Shown here: piece after piece, positions 16,686-25,113 of the stretch
Numbering within the stretch: position 1 is the first letter of the stretch
How the letters are laid out: every line of letters starts with the position of its first letter
Assembly: GCA_021789945.1 (NCBI GenBank)
Contig: JAJYIS010000009.1
Coordinates: 1-33,065 of the forward strand
Source: Thermoplasmata archaeon
Lineage (GTDB): Archaea > Thermoplasmatota > Thermoplasmata > UBA10834
DNA: 33,065 bases
Reading direction: 5' to 3'
The notes under the pieces: model-generated
What the model saw: only the letters and a program-made list of their open reading frames with translations
Told to the model about the DNA's origin: nothing
Database searches by the model: none
Program-made: the position numbers and the translations under genes

Positions 16686-17744
16686 TCACACCACCAGCAG
16701 CTCCTCGATCACCTTGGTCGAGAGGCCGCTCTGCTTGCCCCTCGATATTATCCTGATGTTGTCCACTTCCACCTTCTTGCGTATCATGTAGTTGACTATC
16801 GGCAACACGGAGAGAGGGTAGAAGTGGGCGAACTTCTCGCTCGTGCCTACAAGCGCCTTGTCCAGCGAGATCGTCATCGCGGACAGCTTCTTGTCCTGCT
16901 TGAACTTCTCGAGCCCGGGCTTGATGGCCTCGTACATCGAGGATTTCTCCATCTCCTCAACGATCTGCATCATGCCTTCGCCCTGGGCCATCGCGCGCAG
17001 CCTGTCGATGCCGTACTCCATCCCGCCCGGGATGAGGTACTTCGCGATCCTCTCCTCGGGGATCCTCTCCGCCTTCAGCTTCAGGAGCACCTTCAGGTTG
17101 GTGACGTCGACCTCCTTCCTGATGAAGTCCCTCAGCAGCTTGTTCGCCCTCTCCCTGCCCCTGACGACCTTGAGCAGGTCGTAGTAGAGGTTCTTGTCCA
17201 GGTGGTCCTCGAGCCTGGCGATCCGCTGCGAGTCGACGACCTCGCGGACCAGCTCCTGCGTGATCCCGAGGGACGGCTCCTGCACGAGCGCGTCCATGAC
17301 CTCGTGCACCGAGGTCATGCTCACGAGCGACCTGAGGTAGGCCTCCGAGAATGCGCCCGCGGGCACGAGCGTGTCGAGGATCTCCTCGTCGCTTGCCCCC
17401 GTAAGCTTGCCCCTCAGGACGGTCTTCACGTTGAACATGTCCCACCGCTTGAGGTAGTTCCCGACCATGTCCCTGAGGTGGCCCGTGGTGAAGCTCAGTA
17501 TCGCGGAGTAAGTGTCCGCGAGGTTCCTGGTGACCGCCACCTCGACAAGGTTCGCGCCCGAGTACTTCGATCCGTACTTCGTCATCTCGCTCCTGTACTG
17601 GGTCTCGCCGAGGAACCTCCCAATCTCGTGGACGTCCATCACGAGCAGCCTCGAGTAGGCATCCCTGGAGAGCAAGAACCTCTTCTTCGCCTTGACGCGC
17701 GCGCACGCGTATGCGAAATTACCGCGATTCCCTGATAGCCACAT
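16686..17744 (-). CDS. atpC: A-type ATP synthase subunit C (stalk, V-type d-like)
   Basis: From ATG 17744 the protein has 352 residues, the usual size. It is mostly helical with NFAYACARVKAKKRFLLSRDAYSRLLVMD, an LSFTTGHLRDMVGNYLKRWDMFNVKTVLRG core, and later repeats of the same motif (VDVTNLKVLLKLKAERIP; VLPIVNYMIRKKVEVDNIRII), the three-fold pseudo-repeat of the family. It caps the membrane ring and receives the D/F shaft. The track start at 17798 is rejected because it overlaps atpE; ATG 17744 has GGTGAG upstream, overlapping the atpE stop. Confidence 0.94.
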   Translation of the reverse strand: MWLSGNRGNFAYACARVKAKKRFLLSRDAYSRLLVMDVHEIGRFLGETQYRSEMTKYGSKYSGANLVEVAVTRNLADTYSAILSFTTGHLRDMVGNYLKRWDMFNVKTVLRGKLTGASDEEILDTLVPAGAFSEAYLRSLVSMTSVHEVMDALVQEPSLGITQELVREVVDSQRIARLEDHLDKNLYYDLLKVVRGRERANKLLRDFIRKEVDVTNLKVLLKLKAERIPEERIAKYLIPGGMEYGIDRLRAMAQGEGMMQIVEEMEKSSMYEAIKPGLEKFKQDKKLSAMTISLDKALVGTSEKFAHFYPLSVLPIVNYMIRKKVEVDNIRIISRGKQSGLSTKVIEELLVV

Positions 17745-17752
17745 CCTCGCGC

Positions 17753-18310
17753 TCACCCGAACAGCATCTCGTATATCTTCCGCATGTCTTCGTTCCACAC
17801 GTCATCCAGGATGCTCTCGAAACGATAGTCCAGCCGGACCGTCCTGTCCATGCTCTCGAACACGAGCCCGCCGGAGCATTCGACGGTCCCGCCGGGCCTG
17901 AAGCCCGGCGGAAGCGACAGCAGCGCCTTGTCGGCCTTGTTCGAGTACACATAGCACTCCCCGAGCTCCTTTTTCGCCTTCGCCGTGAGCTTCGAGTACA
18001 GCTTCTTCCTGCGCTCTGGCGGGAGTCCCGCGATCCTCGACAGTGCCCGCTCCTTCAGAAGGTCCATCATGCTCTTCCGGGCCATCAGGAGCGCCTTCTT
18101 CGACTCGAGCTCGGCGCTTGAGATCTCCTGCTGCTCCATCTGGGCGATCGCAGACGCGAGGGCCCCTTCGGCCTTCGCCCTCGACTCGGCGATCCTCTTG
18201 CCAGCATTGGCGATGAGCTCGTCCCGCTCATGCTCGCCGGCCCTGATAACCTCAGCCTTCTTCTCCTCGCCCTTTCGGAGTATCTCGTCGACCACCTTGT
18301 TCAGACTCAT
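17753..18310 (-). CDS. atpE: A-type ATP synthase subunit E (peripheral stalk)
   Basis: The 185-residue protein begins with a long coiled coil (MSLNKVVDEILRKGEEKKAEVIRAGEHERDELI...) and ends in a globular domain (ECSGGLVFESMDRTVRLDYRFESILDDVWNEDMRKIYEMLFG), the standard subunit E layout. It pairs with subunit H to form the stator stalk. It lies eight bases before atpC and 61 bases after atpK; AGGAG precedes the start. Confidence 0.94.
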   Translation of the reverse strand: MSLNKVVDEILRKGEEKKAEVIRAGEHERDELIANAGKRIAESRAKAEGALASAIAQMEQQEISSAELESKKALLMARKSMMDLLKERALSRIAGLPPERRKKLYSKLTAKAKKELGECYVYSNKADKALLSLPPGFRPGGTVECSGGLVFESMDRTVRLDYRFESILDDVWNEDMRKIYEMLFG

Positions 18311-18371
18311 AGCGTCTCAGCTCCTGCCAGGACTGTCACGTCCAGCCCGCGTCCGTCCTGCATCCGCGTCT

Positions 18372-18611
18372 TCACGTCTTTCCGAGCAGCAGGTAAGCCA
18401 CGACGAAGCCGAGGATGACGATCGTCTCGGGGAGCACCATCAAGATCATGCCCCTTCCGAACATCTTCGGGTCCTCTGCCGTCGCGCCGACTGCCGCCGC
18501 ACCGATCTGGGCCTGCGCTACGCCGGTGCCGAGGCCCGCGACTCCAATCGCGATGCCGGCGCCGATCAACGCTAGGCCTGCTCCTACCGCCGTCTGTGGG
18601 TCCAGTGCCAT
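18372..18611 (-). CDS. atpK: A-type ATP synthase proteolipid subunit K (c ring)
   Basis: A 79-residue hairpin of two membrane helices rich in Gly and Ala (GAGLALIGAGIAIGVAGLGTGVAQAQIG, then FGRGMILMVLPETIVILGFVVAYLLLG). The ion-binding carboxylate is the Glu in LPETIVIL. Whether the ring moves protons or sodium cannot be settled by eye; Thr follows the Glu and Gln residues are present in helix 1, but no Tyr sits five residues after the Glu. It is the single-hairpin form, not a duplicated one. GGAGG lies upstream. Confidence 0.95.
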   Translation of the reverse strand: MALDPQTAVGAGLALIGAGIAIGVAGLGTGVAQAQIGAAAVGATAEDPKMFGRGMILMVLPETIVILGFVVAYLLLGKT

Positions 18612-18624
18612 TTCTTTTCGCCTC

Positions 18625-20610
18625 CTATTCCGTTGCCGTGGAATACTTCCGCTCGTAGGTCAAGGGCTGGAACTCCGTCCCGCCGCCCTCGAAGAACTTG
18701 AGGAAGAACTCCACATAGTTCAACCTGATAGCCTGGATCCCTGCCGAGAGGGCTCCCAGGAAGAACACGAAGAACGCCTGCGTGATGAACAGCGCGAGCG
18801 CGCCGAGGACCGCGAAGGCGATGTTGCCGCTGAAGATCAGCGGGAACATGAGCGAGTTGAACGCGAGCGCCATCGCGCCCTTCCCGACCGCGAGCGCAGC
18901 CAGCCTCGTGTACGAGACGAGGTTCGTGAACAGGCCGATCACCTCGCTGAGCGCGAGAGGGCCTTCCGTGAACGGCAGGGCGATGACGCCGATGACTATG
19001 AGCACGACCGCCGGCACGGAGACCTTTATGCCTATCAGCATGAGGATGTTGTGGGGCATCATCGAGAACACCGTCGAGTTGACGAATGCGCTCGTCTGGG
19101 TCGCATTGCCAGCGACTGTCATTATCTCCTCGAAGAGCCCGAAGAGCACGATCAGCCAGGCGATTTTGCCGAGCGCGTGCTTCTTGTTGTGGCGCAGGTT
19201 GTTGAACACGCCGAAGACAAGCCCGAGCGTGAGGTGAAGCCAGCCAGCGAGGAGCGATATCCCTAGCATCTCCTGGATGTCGTGCATCTTGTCCAGCATC
19301 GGGTGGATCGGTATGTTCCCCAAGACCTCCCACGAGTACCCGCCCTCGCCGGAGCTCGGGTGGAAGGGCACGCCGAACGCCTCCGCGAAGACGAACGTGC
19401 CGAATATCGATGCCAGGATGCCGCCGGCCAGGATTATGGTCCCGAGCTGGTAGAGGTCCTTGCTGCTCTTCATCTTAATCATGATGAGGGCCCCGAGGGC
19501 CATCAGGCATAGCCCGAAGCCCAGGTCCCCGATCATGAACCCGAAGAAGAGCGGGAATGTGATGAACAGGACGAGGGTCGGGTCGATCTCCTCGTACTTC
19601 GGAGTCGAGACGAGGTTGATGAAGAACTCGAAGGGCCTTACGAGCCTGGGGTTCTTCAGCTTCACCGGGGGCTCCTCCTCCTTCTCCTGGGGCACCGTCT
19701 CGACGAAGACGGTCCCGCAGCAGAGCTTATCGAGCGCGCCCTGGACCTCCGCCATCTTCGAGTTGGGGATCCAGCCGTCGATGACGAACGAGTTGGAGGT
19801 CGTGGCTATCCTCAGGGGCGTCTCCGCCTTGAGCACCTCGATCGTGAGGTCCTCCTCGGACGCGATGATGAAATCCGCGAACTGCTTCCTCACGGATCCG
19901 AGGTCATTCTCGATCCTCTCGAGATCCTTCTGCAAATCCGCGATCTCGGCCCCCAGCTGGTCCGTGAGCTTCGCGGGATCCCCGGACAGCTTGGGCAGCT
20001 TCATCTCCTGGAAGCCGTTGTCGGCCAGGATCCTGGCGACCTCGGGCCGTTCGCTGTTCCCGACGAACACCGAAACCTGGAGGTCCCCCTTCCGGGCGAG
20101 CTTCATGAGCTCGTAGTCCTTGACCTTCTTTTCCAGGGCATCCTCTGGGTCCTGCTTGCAGGTGCCGACAAACACCGAGATGTTCTCGTAGCCTTCGAAC
20201 AGCTCGACCGGCACCCCGAACGACCTGATCGGCTCGAGGGCACGGATCTCCGCCTCCCGCTCGCGTATCAGGGACTGTATCTTCTGGCGGGCCTCGGCCT
20301 TGCTCGATGTGTTCAGGTCGAGAGTAATCAGCGCCTGCTCGAGCTTCCCCTTCATGTCCTTGGTGTCGAGCCTCTTCTCGGGGCGGTGGGATTCGATCTC
20401 GAGAGTCCGGATCATCGAGCGCAGCTTGAGCAGTTTCTGAGAAGCGTCAGAGGCCTTCGGAAGCGGCTGGCCGAGCTTGAACTCCTCGTCCTGCTTTGTG
20501 AAGTCTATGAGGTGCAGTATGCCGAGCTCGTAAAGGCAGTCGATCGTCTTGTCGAGGCTTTCGATAGAGCCGACCACGACTGCCCGGGTCATCTCCTCCG
20601 GTCTAAGCAT
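18625..20610 (-). CDS. atpI: A-type ATP synthase subunit I (membrane stator, a subunit)
   Basis: From ATG 20610 the protein has 661 residues: a soluble coiled-coil half (to about 340) and a membrane half with about seven to eight helices, including PLFFGFMIGDLGFGL, the conserved SYTRLAALAVGKGAMALAFN containing the ion-channel arginine, and FLGALSAGIQAIRLNYVEFFLKFFEGGGTEF near the end. These are hallmark subunit I/a motifs. The family usually begins M-x-R-P-E-x-M, as MLRPEEM here, so 20610 is preferred to the track start 20625. Its first bases overlap the atpH stop codon. Confidence 0.96.
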   Translation of the reverse strand: MLRPEEMTRAVVVGSIESLDKTIDCLYELGILHLIDFTKQDEEFKLGQPLPKASDASQKLLKLRSMIRTLEIESHRPEKRLDTKDMKGKLEQALITLDLNTSSKAEARQKIQSLIREREAEIRALEPIRSFGVPVELFEGYENISVFVGTCKQDPEDALEKKVKDYELMKLARKGDLQVSVFVGNSERPEVARILADNGFQEMKLPKLSGDPAKLTDQLGAEIADLQKDLERIENDLGSVRKQFADFIIASEEDLTIEVLKAETPLRIATTSNSFVIDGWIPNSKMAEVQGALDKLCCGTVFVETVPQEKEEEPPVKLKNPRLVRPFEFFINLVSTPKYEEIDPTLVLFITFPLFFGFMIGDLGFGLCLMALGALIMIKMKSSKDLYQLGTIILAGGILASIFGTFVFAEAFGVPFHPSSGEGGYSWEVLGNIPIHPMLDKMHDIQEMLGISLLAGWLHLTLGLVFGVFNNLRHNKKHALGKIAWLIVLFGLFEEIMTVAGNATQTSAFVNSTVFSMMPHNILMLIGIKVSVPAVVLIVIGVIALPFTEGPLALSEVIGLFTNLVSYTRLAALAVGKGAMALAFNSLMFPLIFSGNIAFAVLGALALFITQAFFVFFLGALSAGIQAIRLNYVEFFLKFFEGGGTEFQPLTYERKYSTATE

Positions 20611-20938
20611 CCACGGTCCTCTCAAACTCGTCCAGGATGAAAGCTTCGGCCTTGCTCATCCTCTGCTGAGCGTTCGATTTGAGGGCCTCGGCCTTGAGCG
20701 CGCCCTCGTCGAGAAGCTCCCTCTTCTGCGATTCGATGCGCGACTTGGCGTCCGAGAGCCGTCGGTCCATTTCCTTCCTGTGGGCGGCCTCGGAGGCGTC
20801 GATCTTCTCTATCGCTATCCGCTTCCCCTCGGCCTGGAGCTGCTTTCGCTTTTCCTCGGCCTCCTTAGTCGAAACGCGGACCTTCTCCTCTGCGTCCTTT
20901 ATCTGTCGAAGGATCTCCGCCTTCTCCAAGTCAGTCAC
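20603..20938 (-). CDS. atpH: A-type ATP synthase subunit H (peripheral stalk)
   Basis: A coiled-coil protein of about 111 residues rich in Lys, Glu and Ala (ILRQIKDAEEKVRVSTKEAEEKRKQLQAEGKRIAIEKIDASEAAHRKEM...), matching the archaeal subunit H/AhaH that pairs with E in the stator. It is the first gene of the operon. No ATG is available at the start: the track uses TTG 20944, but GTG 20938 is about 29 bases after the TATA box centre and fits a leaderless start better. The stop TAG lies inside the first codons of atpI. Confidence 0.85.
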   Translation of the reverse strand: MTDLEKAEILRQIKDAEEKVRVSTKEAEEKRKQLQAEGKRIAIEKIDASEAAHRKEMDRRLSDAKSRIESQKRELLDEGALKAEALKSNAQQRMSKAEAFILDEFERTVDA

Positions 20939-20963
20939 AGCCAAGTTCGCTGATGCGGCTTTC

Positions 20964-20971
20964 GATATAAA
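20964..20971 (-). promoter_or_regulatory. TATA box of the ATP synthase operon
   Basis: TTTATATC on the minus strand, preceded by GCATA. It predicts transcription start at about 20941, beside the GTG/TTG start of atpH. No other good promoter is seen inside the operon. Confidence 0.6.
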
Positions 20972-21091
20972 TATGCTACGGGGTCTGACCTTTTCGTCTA
21001 ATTGAGGGGCAAATTGGACACTTAACGGCGGGCAAAAGCTGGGCCGAAAAGCACGGAGCCTCCGAACAAGAAATCCTCATCGACACCGTAA
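20972..21091. other. Intergenic stretch with nothing recognised
   Basis: Between the ATP synthase promoter and the dCMP deaminase stop I see no ORF, RNA gene or repeat. Confidence 0.5.
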
Positions 21092-21589
21092 TCAGAACAG
21101 GCTGGCGAGCTTCTCAGCGAAATCCTTCTTGTCGAGCCTGGTCAGCTTCATGCCTCCCTGCTTGAGGAGCTCCACGCCTGCGAGGTCCGAATAATCGTCG
21201 ATGTAGACGACACGGGCGATCTGCGCGTTGAGGATCATGCGGGCGCATATGGGACATGGAACGATGGTCGTGTACATAGTCGACCCGCGGGAGTTGGTCC
21301 CCGCCTGAATAAGCGCGTTCTGCTCCGCATGGACCGCGGTGCAGGTCTCCATCCTGACCCCGGACGGTATCCCGAGCTTGTCCCTGATGCACCCGATCTC
21401 GTCGCAGTGCGGAAGGCCCCTGGGGTTGCCGTTGTACCCCGAACTCTTGATCTCCCCGACGTCGCTGACGATTATCGCGCCGATGTGCCTCCTGCTGCAG
21501 GTGCTCCTTCTGGCAACCTCGATCGCGATGTTCATGAAGTAATGGTCCTTCGAGATCCTGGCGTTCCTGTTCTCCGCCCTGAGAGCCAT
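21092..21589 (-). CDS. dCMP/cytidine deaminase family (ComEB-like deoxycytidylate deaminase)
   Basis: The 165-residue enzyme carries the zinc deaminase motifs HAE (TAVHAEQNAL, His87-Glu89) and PCPIC (Cys112, Cys115), plus the dCMP-deaminase features SGYNGNPRGLPHCDEIGCIRD and a STCSRRHIGAIIV strand. The extra Cys/His residues around HCDEIGC are typical of the second metal site of dCMP deaminases. It converts dCMP to dUMP for thymidylate synthesis. The start is ATG 21589; the track extension to 21823 has unrelated Arg-rich sequence that runs back through the divergent leader. Transcribed toward the ATP synthase operon. Confidence 0.9.
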   Translation of the reverse strand: MALRAENRNARISKDHYFMNIAIEVARRSTCSRRHIGAIIVSDVGEIKSSGYNGNPRGLPHCDEIGCIRDKLGIPSGVRMETCTAVHAEQNALIQAGTNSRGSTMYTTIVPCPICARMILNAQIARVVYIDDYSDLAGVELLKQGGMKLTRLDKKDFAEKLASLF

Positions 21590-21812
21590 CACACGCCCAA
21601 ATCCTGTGAAGGCATTTGAAGTTTCTGCCAGCGTCGCCGCTCCTTCGCGCATCGTCGAGCGCCGAGGAGCCCGTGCTGGCCCCATCTGGATGAACCGCGC
21701 GGGCATAGAGTTCTGCGCGTGAAGGGCGCGCTCGGTAGGGCGGCCGGGACCTCCTTCGAAATATCTTCGACAACTCCGAGAAAACACGGACGGTGGGGCA
21801 ACACCAGCGAAT

Positions 21813-21820
21813 CTATATAT
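21813..21820 (+). promoter_or_regulatory. TATA box of the permease gene
   Basis: CTATATAT predicts transcription start near 21843 and a leader of about 42 bases before the ATG at 21885, ending in GGAGGGGG. Confidence 0.55.
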
Positions 21821-21855
21821 CAATCGAATAGCGATGCGTACCGCGGAAAGTTGAG

Positions 21856-21869
21856 CCCCTTATCAGGGG
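21856..21869 (+). promoter_or_regulatory. Leader hairpin next to the permease ribosome-binding site
   Basis: CCCCT-TATC-AGGGG forms a 5-bp stem four bases before GGAGGGGG. The CCCC arm could instead pair with the ribosome-binding site, so two exclusive folds are possible. Function is inferred. Confidence 0.35.
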
Positions 21870-21884
21870 ATAGGAGGGGGTGTT

Positions 21885-23537
21885 ATGGCCGAAGCGCAGC
21901 AAGCCGGAGAGAAGCGAGTCTTCCTCAGAGAAGCGACGGGCCTAGTTCGAGAGATGAAATGGTACGATGCCTTGTTCCTGAACTTCCTGAACATGAGCAT
22001 CGGGTTGGGCGCCGCATGGGTCATATTCTTCGGGCCTGGGATCTACCCTCAGGCAAATGTGACTCTCGGGTTGGTCATATGCGCGCTGGGCTGCATGGCA
22101 GGCATGTACTGCTTCGCCGCGCTCACGACCGCAATGCCACGTAGCGGCGGGGACTACGTATTCGTCAGCAGGTGCCTCCACCCAGCCCTTGGCCTAGCCT
22201 CGAACTGGATGTGGGTCGTATGGAACGTCGTCTGGTGCGCGGTACTCGGGACATGGGTCGTCACATGGGGCCTGCGGGACCTTGTGGGCGGCCTGGGGGT
22301 AATCAACAACGACCAAGGCCTTGTGAGCCTGGCGACGGACCTCAGCCATCCCGACCATCCGATAACCTTCGCGATAACCGCGGCGGTCGTGATATTGTCG
22401 GGAGTCATGTTGGCCCTTGGCCTCAGGGTGTATCTCAAGGTCCAGGCGATCTGCGCGATCGTCGGCCTCATAATGCTCGTGGTCGCGGTAGCGATATTCG
22501 CGACCACTCCGAATGACAAGTTCCAGCAGGTGTGGAACGAGTACGCGGCCCAGCAGGGGGCGGCCAACTACTCCGCCACGGTCGGCGACGCGAGTTCGGT
22601 GACGGCTTGGTACACCAACTGGGGCGGCAACATTCAGACCCTCGGGATACTGCCCATAGGCTTCTGGGTCCTAGCATATCCGTATTTCTCGGCCTTCATG
22701 GGCGGAGAACTGAAACGAGCCAAATCGACGGCTTTCATAGGCAACATGGGCGGCGTCGTGATCGGGGCCGTGTTTATCATCGCCCTGTGGCTGCTCGCGG
22801 CGGGCACGATGGGCCATGACTTCATAGTGGGCACATACGGCCAATTCTACGGGTACACATCGACGGCCTACGGCATGCCGAGCCAATGGTTCGGTTTCGA
22901 TGTCAGCCTGATGTCGAAGAGCCCTGCAGTGGACATTTTGATGGGCGCAGGCATGATCGGCTGGCTGCTCATGTACCCTGCACTGTCCTACCTCGGACAG
23001 ACGAGGGCCGCGCTCGCATGGTCGTTCGACAGGCTGATCCCAGGATGGTTCGGGAAGGTGAGCGAGAGGTGGCACACGCCGATAAACGCCATACTCTTCT
23101 TCACGATCCTGAACACGCTCTACCTGATCGTGTACGCCAAGTCGTACTCGTACCAGGCGAGCTTCTCGGCGGTGCTCGGGCAAGGTAGCGCCACGTTCCT
23201 GTTCGTCGGGCTGGCGGCGATCGTATTGCCGTTCCGCAAGCGCACAAAGCCGATATACGAGGCCTCAGGAGTGAAGAGGAGCATAGTGGGCGTACCCCTC
23301 GTGACGATCGCGGGGATAATATGGGTTATCTTCCTCTTCGTGAACATCTACTACTTCTGGGTAGACCCGAACCTGGGCGCGAACGACTACTTCAGCAAGA
23401 TCGTGAAGTTCTTCTCGCTGTACTTCACCTACGCGATGTTCTTCTTCGCCATGGCCTACTACTTCATCGTGAGATGGTACAGGAGCAGGCAGGGCGTCAA
23501 CATCGATCTTGCGTACCAGGAACTCCCGCCTGAGTGA
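21885..23537 (+). CDS. APC-superfamily amino acid/amine permease
   Basis: The 550-residue membrane protein has about 12 hydrophobic helices with the APC opening (VREMKWYDALFLNFLNMSIGLGAAWVIFFGPGIYP), the TTAMPRSGGDYVFVSRCLHP motif in helix 2-3 and FSAFMGGELKRAKS in the middle, characteristic of amino acid-polyamine-organocation transporters. It imports an amino acid or amine, coupled to an ion gradient in known relatives; the substrate is not readable. The strong GGAGGGGG site precedes the ATG. The MttB-like methyltransferase gene lies 127 bases downstream with its own ribosome-binding site, suggesting a methylated amine as substrate (inference). Confidence 0.9.
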   Translation: MAEAQQAGEKRVFLREATGLVREMKWYDALFLNFLNMSIGLGAAWVIFFGPGIYPQANVTLGLVICALGCMAGMYCFAALTTAMPRSGGDYVFVSRCLHPALGLASNWMWVVWNVVWCAVLGTWVVTWGLRDLVGGLGVINNDQGLVSLATDLSHPDHPITFAITAAVVILSGVMLALGLRVYLKVQAICAIVGLIMLVVAVAIFATTPNDKFQQVWNEYAAQQGAANYSATVGDASSVTAWYTNWGGNIQTLGILPIGFWVLAYPYFSAFMGGELKRAKSTAFIGNMGGVVIGAVFIIALWLLAAGTMGHDFIVGTYGQFYGYTSTAYGMPSQWFGFDVSLMSKSPAVDILMGAGMIGWLLMYPALSYLGQTRAALAWSFDRLIPGWFGKVSERWHTPINAILFFTILNTLYLIVYAKSYSYQASFSAVLGQGSATFLFVGLAAIVLPFRKRTKPIYEASGVKRSIVGVPLVTIAGIIWVIFLFVNIYYFWVDPNLGANDYFSKIVKFFSLYFTYAMFFFAMAYYFIVRWYRSRQGVNIDLAYQELPPE

Positions 23538-23664
23538 GCAAACCCGCAAAACCCCTTTCCTTCGTTTTCATATCATTCGCATGTCGTCCGTCTCTCACGC
23601 TCATCTTTAGATACTGTCGAAAGATATCGATAAGGGCAGCTCACCTGAGGAGGGGACTGATACG

Positions 23665-25113
23665 ATGATAGAAGAGCCCGTAGGGGGGCAGTTGGAGATA
23701 CTCTCCAGGAGCGAACTGGACAGGATACACGGCGCAACGATGGAAGTCTTGCGGAAGGTCGGGATAAAGGTCTGGGAGCCGCAGTCGTTCTCGCTGTTCA
23801 AGAACGCGGGGGCGGAGGTGGACTCGAAGACCCTGATGGTCAGGCCGTCCGAGAGCCTGGTCAAGGAGACCGTCAGGAAGGCGCCCTCGGAGTTCTATAT
23901 GTACGGCCGGGACCCGAAGTACAAGCTTCACATGGGAGCGAGGAAGGTCCATTTCTCGGTCGCCGGCCAGACGATCAGGATGCTGGACGCGGACGGGAAG
24001 GTGCGGTCGCAGGTCCTCAAGGACAGCGAGAACGTCGCGAAGGTGGCCGACTGGTGCTCTCACATCCACCACGTGTCGGTCGGCACGACGCCAAAGGACG
24101 TGCCGGACGACATCCACCCGCTGTATCACATCGCGGCGGACTGGAGGAACTCGGTCAAGACGACGGACGGATACAACTACGGGAAGCGGCTCTCGACAGA
24201 GACCATGGAGATGCTCTCCATACTCAGGGGAGGGGAGGACCAGATGCGGAAAACGCCCACCCTCCTGGGATTCACCAACCCCGTGAGCCCCCTCCAGCTC
24301 TCCAAGGAGCTCATGGAGGGCGCCATCGTCTACGCGAAGAACAACCAGCCGATGCTCTACGCGCCCGAGGCCCTTTCCGGCGCGACCGCGCCCGCGACCC
24401 TCGCCGGGCTGACCGTGCAGCAGAACGCGGAGGTGCTCTCGGGAATCATGGTCTCCCAGCTCGCGAACCCGGGCGCGCCTATCTTCTACGGCACGGTCTC
24501 CGCGGCCATGGACATGAAGACGGGCGCGACCGCGCTGGGCGGGCCCGAGGTCGGCCTGCTGAACGTCGCCGCGGCCCAGCTGGCACGCTACTACAACCTG
24601 CCGTGCAGGGGCACGGGCGGGAACACGGACTCAAAGACCCTCGACCCGCAGGCGTTCATCGAGACCTCGACCAGCCTGATGATGGCGAGCCTTGCGGGGA
24701 TGAACTTCATATACGACGCGGCCGGGTCGTTGGACGGCAGCCTGACGATGTCCCTCGAGAAGATCGTGATCGACAACGAGCTCGCCGGGATGGTCGCGAG
24801 GACGCTGGCTGGGATCAAGGTCACCGACGAGACTCTGGCAGTGGACGAGATACTCAGGGCGGGGCCAACCGCGAGCTACCTCTCGACGCCTTTCACGGCC
24901 CGGATGTTCAGGAGGGAGCACTTCATCCCGGAGATGGCCGACCGGAAATCCAGGGAGGCCTGGCAGAAGGATGGCGGCAAGGACATGGTCGACCTCGCGA
25001 AGGAGAAGGTCAGATGGATCCTGAAGGAGCACCACCCTGACCCGCTCGACAAGGACGTGAGCGCGAGGCTGGACAGCTACCTGAAGAAGGTCTCGAAGGA
25101 GCACGGTCACTGA
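23665..25113 (+). CDS. Trimethylamine methyltransferase family protein (MttB-like, non-pyrrolysine)
   Basis: The 482-residue protein matches the MttB superfamily (COG5598 type) over its length: LSRSELDRIHGATMEVLRKVGIKV, the GFTNPVSPLQLSKELMEGAIVYAKNNQPMLYAPEALSGATAPATLAG core, NPGAPIFYGTVSAAMDMKTGA and RGTGGNTDSKTLDPQAFIE. True TMA methyltransferases have an in-frame TAG (pyrrolysine) in mid-protein; this ORF has none, so it resembles the non-pyrrolysine branch that includes glycine betaine methyltransferase MtgB. It should move a methyl group from a quaternary amine to a corrinoid protein, but no corrinoid protein or reactivator is adjacent. GAGGAGGGG precedes the ATG. Substrate unknown. Confidence 0.9.
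   Translation: MIEEPVGGQLEILSRSELDRIHGATMEVLRKVGIKVWEPQSFSLFKNAGAEVDSKTLMVRPSESLVKETVRKAPSEFYMYGRDPKYKLHMGARKVHFSVAGQTIRMLDADGKVRSQVLKDSENVAKVADWCSHIHHVSVGTTPKDVPDDIHPLYHIAADWRNSVKTTDGYNYGKRLSTETMEMLSILRGGEDQMRKTPTLLGFTNPVSPLQLSKELMEGAIVYAKNNQPMLYAPEALSGATAPATLAGLTVQQNAEVLSGIMVSQLANPGAPIFYGTVSAAMDMKTGATALGGPEVGLLNVAAAQLARYYNLPCRGTGGNTDSKTLDPQAFIETSTSLMMASLAGMNFIYDAAGSLDGSLTMSLEKIVIDNELAGMVARTLAGIKVTDETLAVDEILRAGPTASYLSTPFTARMFRREHFIPEMADRKSREAWQKDGGKDMVDLAKEKVRWILKEHHPDPLDKDVSARLDSYLKKVSKEHGH

Larger units (their letters stand above)
21590..21884. promoter_or_regulatory. Divergent intergenic region (deaminase / permease)
   Basis: The 295-base gap has no convincing gene. On the right it holds the permease promoter and leader (TATA 21813-21820). 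On the left only a poor TATA-like sequence precedes the deaminase. Confidence 0.5.

Noticed and set aside
23665-25113. Pyrrolysine-containing TMA methyltransferase
   Set aside because: The ORF has no in-frame TAG and TAG is a common stop codon in neighbouring genes.
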